From Colwellia sp. PAMC 20917 (GTDB lineage: Bacteria; Pseudomonadota; Gammaproteobacteria; Enterobacterales; Alteromonadaceae), in the NCBI RefSeq assembly GCF_001767295.1, contig NZ_CP014944.1, positions 2,604,001-2,668,000 of the forward strand: a stretch of DNA of 64,000 nucleotides. The letters are read 5' to 3'. Under the pieces are notes generated by a model, which was not told the DNA's origin, did not search any database, and saw only the letters and a program-made list of their open reading frames with translations. The translations under genes were made by a program, and so were the position numbers. Each line of letters opens with the position of its first letter. Position 1 is the first letter of the stretch. Shown piece by piece: positions 57,740 through 64,000 of the stretch.

Positions 57740-58624
57740 ATGACAACAAAAGAATATGAAAGTTATTACGTACCATCACAAAGTCATTGGCCAATTGTTG
57801 GCGCAGTGGCATTGTTTTTAATTGCTATCGGCGCCGGAAACTATGTTTCTACGTTAAATAGTGGCGAAGGTGGCATTGGTGGTTATATATTGCTTGCCGG
57901 CGTTTGTTTAGTTATATACATGCTCTATGGTTGGTTCAGTAATGTTATAAACGAATCGATGGCGGGTAAGTATAGCCATCAAATGGATAACTCATTTCGT
58001 CAAGGGATGAGCTGGTTTATCTTTTCTGAAGTGATGTTTTTTGCAGCATTCTTTGGTGCCTTATTTTATGCTCGCACGTTATCGGTACCTTGGTTGGGCG
58101 GCGCAGATAATAATGCCATGACCGGTGCTGTTTTATGGCCTGAGTTTGTCGCAAGTTGGCCGTTATTAGTCACACCAGATGGAACCGAAACAACGCAAAT
58201 GGGCTGGTATGGCCTACCGTTAATTAATACTATTTTGTTATTAACTTCTTCAATTACGGCACATTTAGCACACTCAGCCTTAGAAAAAGATAATCGTAAA
58301 ATGCTGAAAATATGGTTAGGTTTTACCATATTGTTAGGTGTTGTCTTTTTATTCTTGCAAGTTGTTGAGTACATGCACGGCTATTCAGAAGAAATGAAAT
58401 TGTACTTAACCAGTGGTATCTATGGTTCAACTTTCTACTTACTGACCGGTTTTCATGGCATGCACGTTACCTTAGGTACCATCATGCTTATTGTGGTGTT
58501 TTTAAGAGTGTTGAAAGGCCACTTTACCCCAACCAATGCTTTTGCTTTTGAAGCGACAAGCTGGTATTGGCATTTTGTTGATGTGGTTTGGGTGATACTG
58601 TTTGTTTTTGTTTATATCGTATAA
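57740..58624 (+). CDS. coxC: Cytochrome c oxidase subunit III
   Basis: 294 residues from the ATG at 57740 (GGGG ribosome site); the frame's earlier non-ATG start at 57722 is not needed. Seven hydrophobic segments. Conserved blocks include SYYVPSQSHWPIVGAVALF, the loop RQGMSWFIFSEVMFFAAFFG, and the end ATSWYWHFVDVVWVILFVFVYI. It stabilises the oxidase and proton uptake. A strong terminator follows. Confidence 0.97.
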   Translation: MTTKEYESYYVPSQSHWPIVGAVALFLIAIGAGNYVSTLNSGEGGIGGYILLAGVCLVIYMLYGWFSNVINESMAGKYSHQMDNSFRQGMSWFIFSEVMFFAAFFGALFYARTLSVPWLGGADNNAMTGAVLWPEFVASWPLLVTPDGTETTQMGWYGLPLINTILLLTSSITAHLAHSALEKDNRKMLKIWLGFTILLGVVFLFLQVVEYMHGYSEEMKLYLTSGIYGSTFYLLTGFHGMHVTLGTIMLIVVFLRVLKGHFTPTNAFAFEATSWYWHFVDVVWVILFVFVYIV

Positions 58625-58656
58625 ACAATTACTAATATAAACGTTTAAGAAATAGT

Positions 58657-58692
58657 GTAGGTGAAGCTAGCTTCACCTACTTTTTATTTTTA
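58657..58692 (+). terminator. Terminator of the coxB-coxA-ctaG-coxC operon
   Basis: A perfect 24-base palindrome, GTAGGTGAAGCT and its complement (58657-58680), followed by TTTTTATTTTT. Placed between coxC and the oppositely oriented DUF2909 gene, so it probably serves mainly coxC. Confidence 0.88.
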
Positions 58693-58702
58693 AGCGAGTC
58701 GA

Positions 58703-58918
58703 TTAGAATGGTCGTGGGTGTGGCGTAATAACGCCAGTTAAAATAGCGACTAGCATAAGTATAATAATGAAGGCTGAAATCATCACGCGTCGGCCAATAA
58801 ATTTTGACATTGACGGTTTACTTGGGTCATTTTTGTTTAAGACAAAGAGTGCTTGAAACAGGCTAAATACCATGAAGACTAAGCAGCCTATAATAATTAT
58901 TTTTATCGCAAATGCCAT
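58703..58918 (-). CDS. DUF2909 twin-transmembrane protein
   Basis: 71 residues with two helices (about 4-26 and 46-66) separated by a basic loop (NKNDPSKPSMSKFIGRR). DUF2909 proteins are found next to cox genes in gammaproteobacteria and are assumed to help assemble the oxidase. Here it is the only cox-region gene on the minus strand, back to back with the SURF1 gene. Confidence 0.83.
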   Translation of the reverse strand: MAFAIKIIIIGCLVFMVFSLFQALFVLNKNDPSKPSMSKFIGRRVMISAFIIILMLVAILTGVITPHPRPF

Positions 58919-58974
58919 TTAAAAATTTCCTATGTTGTTATGTTCGCTTTAAGCATATTTAAGGAATTAATTGT

Positions 58975-59706
58975 TTGAAAAATTTTATATCAAACATTCG
59001 CCTACCTTGGTTGATATTTACCCTACTTGTTTTTTCCGGATTAGTAAAACTCGGATTATGGCAAAGTGATCGTGCTTTACAAAAAGAGCAACGCATCGCA
59101 ACCATTACACAATTGAGTCAAACACAAGCCTTGTCACTTTCTCAAGTGCTCTCAGAAAAAAATGAAATTAATGATCTACCGATCACTATGTTTGGGGAAT
59201 TTGATAATAATACTATTTTTTTATTAGACAACCAAACGAATAAAGGACAATTAGGTTATCGTGTTTATCAAGTGTTTAATAGTGGTGAGCAGGCGGTCTT
59301 AGTTAATTTAGGTTGGGTAGTAGGTTCTATAAATCGTCAAGAAATTCCCGATGTACAGGCTATTATTGGAAAGTATCAATTATCAGGTCACGTACGTAAA
59401 ATAGAGCAAGGCATAATGTTAATGGAACAAGTCTTGGTTAAAGATGAGTGGCCATTACGTGTTCAGCAGATAGAATTAGATAAATTTTCAACATTAATTT
59501 CACGTCAACTCTTGCCCTTTGTCGTCTACTTAGATAAAACAGAGAGTGTGGGTTATGAAAAAAATTGGCAACCAATTGTTATGCCACCTGAAAAACATCG
59601 TGCTTATGCCTTTCAATGGTTCAGTTTAGCGATAGCATGGTTATTGTTGATGATATGGGCGTCAATTAAGTTGGGTAGAAATAGTGAAGAAGCGTTAAAT
59701 CACTAA
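58975..59706 (+). CDS. SURF1-family cytochrome oxidase assembly protein
   Basis: 243 residues from a TTG at 58975 with AAGGAATTAA ahead. Two transmembrane helices, one at each end (about 12-27 and 215-231), enclose a periplasmic domain. SURF1 marks are seen: GLWQSDRALQKEQRI, LLDNQTNKGQLGYRVYQVF and VLVNLGWV, ending FAFQWFSLAIAW-like (AYAFQWFSLAIAW). It assists haem a insertion into subunit I. First of an assembly cluster SURF1, small protein, ctaA, ctaB, sco. Confidence 0.92.
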   Translation: MKNFISNIRLPWLIFTLLVFSGLVKLGLWQSDRALQKEQRIATITQLSQTQALSLSQVLSEKNEINDLPITMFGEFDNNTIFLLDNQTNKGQLGYRVYQVFNSGEQAVLVNLGWVVGSINRQEIPDVQAIIGKYQLSGHVRKIEQGIMLMEQVLVKDEWPLRVQQIELDKFSTLISRQLLPFVVYLDKTESVGYEKNWQPIVMPPEKHRAYAFQWFSLAIAWLLLMIWASIKLGRNSEEALNH

Positions 59707-59732
59707 TAAAAAAAATAATAAGGTGTAAGTGT

Positions 59733-60293
59733 ATGAATGATGTATCACAGAAAAAATCTCGTCGTAGTATGGTCATGGTGCTGGGCGCTTTTATCCTCCC
59801 TATCGTGTTAGCAAAACTTGCCTTAACTCAAAATTGGCTTGATTATGGTGTGACGAACAAGGGTACTTTAGTTGAGAATGAACTGACTTTAGAAAAGTTA
59901 GGCTTGAGTCAACCCGCTTTACAAAAAACTTGGTCAATTATTTATAGCTTGCCACAGCATTGTGATGATCACTGTGAACAAACGTTACTCAGTGTTAATA
60001 ACTCATACATAGCCTTGGGTAGAGAAATGCCCAGAGTAAAGCGCGTCGCACTTTCTCCTAATCCACTCTCACCTCAGCAAACGGAAAGGTTAACTGAAAA
60101 CAGTTGGGTTATTATTCCTACTCCAAGCCTAGTTGATGACTTTTTATCAGATACAAAAGTTTTAGTTGTTGACCCTTTAGGTAATGTGGTTTTATCCCAT
60201 AAACCACCAACAAATGATGATGCTCAAGCAATGTTCGGTAAAGAAATTTTAGCAGATATGAAGAAATTACTTAAGTATTCAAGGGTGGGTTAA
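59733..60293 (+). CDS. Conserved single-helix protein of the cox assembly cluster
   Basis: 186 residues. An N-terminal membrane anchor (MVMVLGAFILPIVLAKLAL) precedes a soluble extracytoplasmic domain with SIIYSLPQHCDDHCEQTLLS. The two cysteines (C-x3-C in HCDDHC) and the later strand VLVVDPLGNVVLSH resemble a degenerate thioredoxin-like/SCO fold, so copper or thiol chemistry is possible. Unnamed proteins of this kind occupy the same place in other gammaproteobacterial cox clusters. It ends 2 bases before ctaA. Confidence 0.78.
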   Translation: MNDVSQKKSRRSMVMVLGAFILPIVLAKLALTQNWLDYGVTNKGTLVENELTLEKLGLSQPALQKTWSIIYSLPQHCDDHCEQTLLSVNNSYIALGREMPRVKRVALSPNPLSPQQTERLTENSWVIIPTPSLVDDFLSDTKVLVVDPLGNVVLSHKPPTNDDAQAMFGKEILADMKKLLKYSRVG

Positions 60294-60294
60294 G

Positions 60295-61302
60295 ATGAAA
60301 AATCGTGTTAATCATCGTGTTCGTACCTTAGTCTTAATTAGTATTCTATTAGCACTAATCGTGGTTAGCTTAGGTGCTTATACGCGCTTAACGCATGCGG
60401 GTTTAGGCTGTCCAGATTGGCCAGGTTGTTATGGATTAATTGATGTACCAGCAACCGCAGAACAAATTATTAAAGCAGAGCAAGCATTTCCAGAAAGAAA
60501 AGTTGAAGTTCATAAAGCATGGAATGAAATGATCCATCGATATTTTGCTGGTGCATTGGGTTTATTAATTCTAGCGATAGCATTCATGTCTTACCGACGA
60601 CGTGATCAAGGTACGCCATTAAGGTTGCCGATGTTAATACTCGCGGTGGTTATTTTTCAAGCGGCCTTGGGCATGTGGACCGTAACCATGAAACTAATGC
60701 CGATTGTCGTTATGGGTCATTTACTTGGTGGTTTTACAACCTTGAGTTTATTATTTTTATTATACTTACGCTTGGCTGATTTTAGGGTACCAGGTGGTGA
60801 TTTCGCCATTAAGAAATATGGTAGATACGGCTTAATTGGTATTGTACTGTTAACCGCACAAATAGGTTTAGGGGGCTGGACATCGTCAAACTATGCTGCC
60901 CTGGTTTGTACTGAATTACCTATTTGCCAGTCAGGCTGGCAAGAGCAATTGACCTTCGAAGATTCATTTGATTTGATCCCACCAGAAAAAGACAGTTACG
61001 AATTTGGTCATTTATCTCATGCTTCACGTGTAACGATTCATGTTGTTCATCGATTAGGAGCCATTGTCACTGGGCTTTATCTTTTTTGGTTAGCGTTAAT
61101 GGTATTTCGAAAATCTCAATCTGCATTTTTTAAGAATGCAGCGATTAGCTTAGCGTTTATTCTTAGCTGCCAAATATTATTGGGTATAAGCAATATCTGG
61201 TTCTCATTACCGTTAGCAGTTGCGGTGAGTCATAACGTGGTAGCAGCATGTCTAATGTTGTCTTTGATCACGTTAACCTACAGTTTACGACGGAAATTAT
61301 AA
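60295..61302 (+). CDS. ctaA: Haem A synthase (CtaA/Cox15)
   Basis: 335 residues with eight hydrophobic helices. It oxidises the haem O methyl group to make haem A for CoxA. Blocks: LGAYTRLTHAGLGCPDWPGCYG near the start, IHRYFAGALGL with a haem-ligand His, GLGGWTSSNYAALVCTELPI with its cysteines, and a second VVHRLGAIVTGLY. The start ATG lies at the end of an AGGGTGGGTTAAG stretch, directly behind the preceding gene. Confidence 0.95.
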   Translation: MKNRVNHRVRTLVLISILLALIVVSLGAYTRLTHAGLGCPDWPGCYGLIDVPATAEQIIKAEQAFPERKVEVHKAWNEMIHRYFAGALGLLILAIAFMSYRRRDQGTPLRLPMLILAVVIFQAALGMWTVTMKLMPIVVMGHLLGGFTTLSLLFLLYLRLADFRVPGGDFAIKKYGRYGLIGIVLLTAQIGLGGWTSSNYAALVCTELPICQSGWQEQLTFEDSFDLIPPEKDSYEFGHLSHASRVTIHVVHRLGAIVTGLYLFWLALMVFRKSQSAFFKNAAISLAFILSCQILLGISNIWFSLPLAVAVSHNVVAACLMLSLITLTYSLRRKL

Positions 61303-61311
61303 GGAATACTT

Positions 61312-62256
61312 ATGAGCGAATCAGTATCAACAGAAAGCCCCAACGGGCCAGTAACTACCCCTGAAGTTATAGAGACTAAAACCGCTATTTGGCGAGATTA
61401 TTATGAAATCACTAAGCCTCGTGTAGTGGCACTCTTAGTGTTAACCGCTTTGGTGGGTATGTGCCTTTCTGTTCCGGGTACCATTCCATGGCAAGTGCTT
61501 ATTCCTTCAATGGTGGGTATTGGATTTTTATCATCAGCCGCCGCCGCGATAAATCACATTGTTGATGAACGAATTGACAGTATCATGGGGCGAACTTATA
61601 ACCGGCCCGTTGCTACGGGACGTTTAACGCCGAGAAATGCGACTTTGTTTGCTATGTTTTTAGCAGTCAGTGGTTTTGCCATTTTATATAGCTTGGTTAA
61701 TCCCTTAACGGCATGGCTTACTTTTGCAGGTTTGGTAGGGTACAGTTTTGTTTATACTATGTATTTGAAACGAGCTACGCCTCAAAATATCACGATAGGT
61801 GGCTTAGCTGGAGCCATTCCACCATTGTTAGGTTGGACAGCAATGACCAATGAAATACATCCTAATGCTTTGTTATTAGTGTTATTGATTTTTACTTGGA
61901 CACCTCCTCATTTTTGGGCATTAGCGATACACCGTAAAGATGAATATGCAAAAGTAAATATTCCCATGTTACCGGTAACCCATGGGGTAAATTTTACAAA
62001 AACCCAAATTTTACTTTATACCGTGTTACTTTTTGTTGTTGGCTTGTTACCTTATTTAGTGGGAATGAGTAATTGGTTATATTTAATTGGTGCAGTAACA
62101 TTGAATTTAATGTTTTTTGCTTACGCCTGGAAACTTAAGTTTAATGCCGATGAGAATACGGCAATGGACACCTTTAAATTTTCAATCGTACATTTAATGG
62201 GCTTGTTTATTATGCTATTGCTTGACCATTATTTATTACCTATGATACCAAGCTGA
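61312..62256 (+). CDS. ctaB: Protohaem IX farnesyltransferase (haem O synthase)
   Basis: 314 residues, UbiA-type polytopic prenyltransferase with about nine helices. It adds a farnesyl group to haem B, giving haem O for CtaA. Asp-rich motifs: [20 protein letters not shown] and [16 protein letters not shown] longer polar N-terminus than E. coli CyoE (about 25 extra residues). Starts 9 bases after ctaA. Confidence 0.96.
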   Translation: MSESVSTESPNGPVTTPEVIETKTAIWRDYYEITKPRVVALLVLTALVGMCLSVPGTIPWQVLIPSMVGIGFLSSAAAAINHIVDERIDSIMGRTYNRPVATGRLTPRNATLFAMFLAVSGFAILYSLVNPLTAWLTFAGLVGYSFVYTMYLKRATPQNITIGGLAGAIPPLLGWTAMTNEIHPNALLLVLLIFTWTPPHFWALAIHRKDEYAKVNIPMLPVTHGVNFTKTQILLYTVLLFVVGLLPYLVGMSNWLYLIGAVTLNLMFFAYAWKLKFNADENTAMDTFKFSIVHLMGLFIMLLLDHYLLPMIPS

Positions 62257-62433
62257 TCAATTATCTGCTCATTGTTAAGGGTTAAAGACAAAGCTACTTC
62301 GATACAATATTTAGTAGTAGGATAACGACTTACTAAATTTTATAGCGGGTATTTATCTATTTTTGACTGATGAAAAGTAGATCATTTAATCTGTCAAATG
62401 GCTATTGGATAAGACAAACGGAAATAATTAAAT

Positions 62434-63066
62434 ATGAACAAGTTGTTGTATGTCATTGTCGCCCTTGTTGCTGGTGCAGTAGGTTTTTTTGTCTTTCAAA
62501 AAGCGACAGTATTACCACAGCCCGAACATGCTTTATATTATCAGCAGGTTCGGGAAGTTAAGCCGTTTCAATTAACGGATCATCATAACCAAGCCTTTAC
62601 CAAAGAACAATTAGCCAATAAATGGTCGTGGGTATTTCTAGGGTATACTTCTTGCCCTGATGTTTGCCCGACTACATTACAAGAACTAAACTTTGTTTAT
62701 GATGATTTAAAAGCGATCAGTAAAGATACACAAATTTTATTGGTTTCGGTTGATCCTATTAGAGATACGCCAGAAAAATTAGCTCAGTATATAGCTTACT
62801 TTAATGAGGAGTTTATTGCGCTTACGGCTGACCATGGTGTGTTATTTCCGTTTGCTCGTAACCTAGGCATGATGTACGCGATTAACGAGCCTGAAGGCGA
62901 CAATAATGGTTACTTGGTCGATCACAGTGCTTCTTTAGTGTTAATTAATCCACAGGGAGATATCGCGGCTATATTTAAGCCAAGACAAGCCTTGGGTGTA
63001 TTACCTACCATTGATGGCGAGAAGCTGGTCAGTGATTTTGCAAAGATTGTAAAATTAGCTGAATAA
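62434..63066 (+). CDS. SCO1/SenC-family copper chaperone
   Basis: 210 residues. N-terminal membrane anchor, thioredoxin fold with the copper-binding Cys74-x3-Cys78 (SCPDVCPTTLQEL) and His164 (VDHSASLVLI). It delivers copper to the CuA centre of CoxB. It lies 178 bases after ctaB in the same orientation; that gap shows no clear feature besides a possible promoter. Last gene of the respiratory block, followed by a terminator. Confidence 0.94.
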   Translation: MNKLLYVIVALVAGAVGFFVFQKATVLPQPEHALYYQQVREVKPFQLTDHHNQAFTKEQLANKWSWVFLGYTSCPDVCPTTLQELNFVYDDLKAISKDTQILLVSVDPIRDTPEKLAQYIAYFNEEFIALTADHGVLFPFARNLGMMYAINEPEGDNNGYLVDHSASLVLINPQGDIAAIFKPRQALGVLPTIDGEKLVSDFAKIVKLAE

Positions 63067-63070
63067 AGGA

Positions 63071-63109
63071 AACTTGTCATCCTTAACTTTACTGGCTGAC
63101 AAGTTTTTT
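63071..63109 (+). terminator. Terminator after the SCO gene
   Basis: AACTTGTCA (63071-63079) pairs with TGACAAGTT (63097-63105), followed by TTTTT. Loop of 17 bases. Confidence 0.75.
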
Positions 63110-63124
63110 AAATCGTTATATTTG

Positions 63125-64000
63125 TTAAAGCGGATACCACTGCATACCTTCTTTTAAGACAAACCATGGCTTTGAGTACCAATAATAACGTCCTGGCTCA
63201 CTAATGCTTGGCGCGGTACAGTTACAGCGAACACGGCCAATGGGCAAGGGCGCGCTATAATTAATGGTAAAGCTATTTCCTTCTTGCCATTCTATCTTTT
63301 GTCGACCTAAACCCGAAATATAACAGTTCAATTGTGCGGGAAGAAAATCTTCAACAACAACATCAAAAGTCACTGATTTTGATTGGTTATACTCGACAAT
63401 GGTACTTGCATTTTCATTACGTAAAGTCATGTTGAAAGGTAAAGATTTTAATTTATCACGCAGACTAGATATTTGATCATAGGGTTTTGACGCAGGAAAA
63501 CGTGGCACGCTTGTTAAATCTGTCGCTAAGCCTACGGCTCCTGATTGTTGTGAAAAAGCAATAAAATCGTTTTGTGCGACCCATTCTTGTACTGCCGGTG
63601 TGTACTCACCATAAGGGTAAGCAAAATAGCGCCAACTTTGTCCAGTTTTTTCTTTAATAATACTTTCAGCCTCTAATAACAGTTCAGTATGTTTTATTAG
63701 CCACTGTTGTTCGGTTAAACCCTCACTAATACGGGCCATAGAATCATGTTCCATGCCATGGTTAGCTATAATAACGCCTTGATCAGCCATTGTTTTAAGT
63801 TGTTGCCAAGTAAGATAGTTACTAGAACCACGCTCAACAATGGCAGGGTTGATAAAAATCGTAAAAGGATAATTAAACTTGTCGAGAATGGGCTTACCAT
63901 TGAGTAGAATATCAAGGTAAGCATCATCAAATGTTATTGCCACTGTTTTGTCAGTAATAGGTTGCTGTTTCTTGATAGAATTCATTAAATCTGAGAGCGC
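63125..64000 (-). CDS. Polysaccharide deacetylase (NodB fold), 5' end beyond window
   Basis: An ATG lies at 63985, but the frame stays open to base 64000 (five more codons), and the fold normally needs about 20-40 residues before its first strand, so the true start is probably outside. NodB motif 1 is VAITFDDAYLDIL, and motif 2 supplies the metal His pair in NHGMEHDSM. A third block is WRYFAYPYGEYTPAV. The C-terminal 90 residues form a separate beta-rich part. It removes acetyl (or similar) groups from a polysaccharide or peptidoglycan; substrate unknown. No signal peptide is visible in the part seen. Confidence 0.85.
   Translation of the reverse strand, partial: ALSDLMNSIKKQQPITDKTVAITFDDAYLDILLNGKPILDKFNYPFTIFINPAIVERGSSNYLTWQQLKTMADQGVIIANHGMEHDSMARISEGLTEQQWLIKHTELLLEAESIIKEKTGQSWRYFAYPYGEYTPAVQEWVAQNDFIAFSQQSGAVGLATDLTSVPRFPASKPYDQISSLRDKLKSLPFNMTLRNENASTIVEYNQSKSVTFDVVVEDFLPAQLNCYISGLGRQKIEWQEGNSFTINYSAPLPIGRVRCNCTAPSISEPGRYYWYSKPWFVLKEGMQWYPL

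Noticed and set aside
62370-62561. Separate 63-residue gene before SCO
   Set aside because: Overlaps the SCO start in another frame and has no ribosome site or conserved pattern.

Overview
The window looks like the chromosome of a marine, heterotrophic gammaproteobacterium of the Alteromonadales, most likely a Colwellia or Thalassotalea relative. This is inferred from the AT-rich base composition judged by eye, the secreted protease set (M1, S10 and three S8 enzymes), a PEP-CTERM protein, the giant propeller sensor, and a cox/haem A gene order typical of marine gammaproteobacteria. No rRNA, tRNA, intact transposase, prophage or CRISPR array was seen.

Layout. 1-6122: a minus-strand thiamine operon (thiC-thiO-thiS-thiG-thiDE) behind a TPP riboswitch and a likely intrinsic terminator. 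The thiG/thiD junction carries a fresh tandem duplication. 6262-9625: M1 aminopeptidase, small outer-membrane barrel and TPR protein. 9817-12405: formaldehyde detoxification (frmA, frmB) with a HutD/Ves gene overlapping by one base. 12533-16351: S10 peptidase, then an ECF sigma / membrane regulator / two DUF4252 genes unit with a candidate autoregulatory promoter. 16623-16750: a candidate small RNA with its own promoter and terminator. 17210-20120: a LysR-LysE pair, a decayed gene and a PEP-CTERM protein. 20342-24204: a TolB-like/TPR membrane protein convergent with a MYG1-family gene, whose 3' end has been copied five more times in tandem. 24472-28512: small accessory genes, including a 5'-truncated S9 peptidase.

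28623-41552 is a proteolysis and sensing block. It holds three subtilisin-family proteases, one with an unusual C-terminal 11-residue repeat. Next to them is a periplasmic propeller protein with a degenerate GGDEF-like domain, ending 17 bases from a convergent polytopic hybrid histidine kinase with an AraC output domain. 41673-51477 holds a zinc-ribbon protein, a four-helix membrane protein and a hypothetical, divergent from an NfeD/YqiJ-like protein, a flotillin and a 1740-residue AAA ATPase (DUF3686-type). Together these look like a membrane-associated stress system.

51835-53365: a lipase-like hydrolase and lexA with two SOS boxes. 53748-63066: the aerobic respiration block, with an FNR-type palindrome, coxB fused to two tandem cytochrome c domains, coxA, ctaG, coxC, a DUF2909 protein, SURF1, a conserved small assembly-context protein, ctaA, ctaB and SCO. 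The window ends inside a polysaccharide deacetylase.

The strongest unexplained signal is the MYG1 3'-end array (22765-23396). All six substitutions seen in its gene-homologous part are synonymous and every repeat spacing is a multiple of three. Other leads are the small RNA, the flotillin/ATPase locus and the protease repeat.
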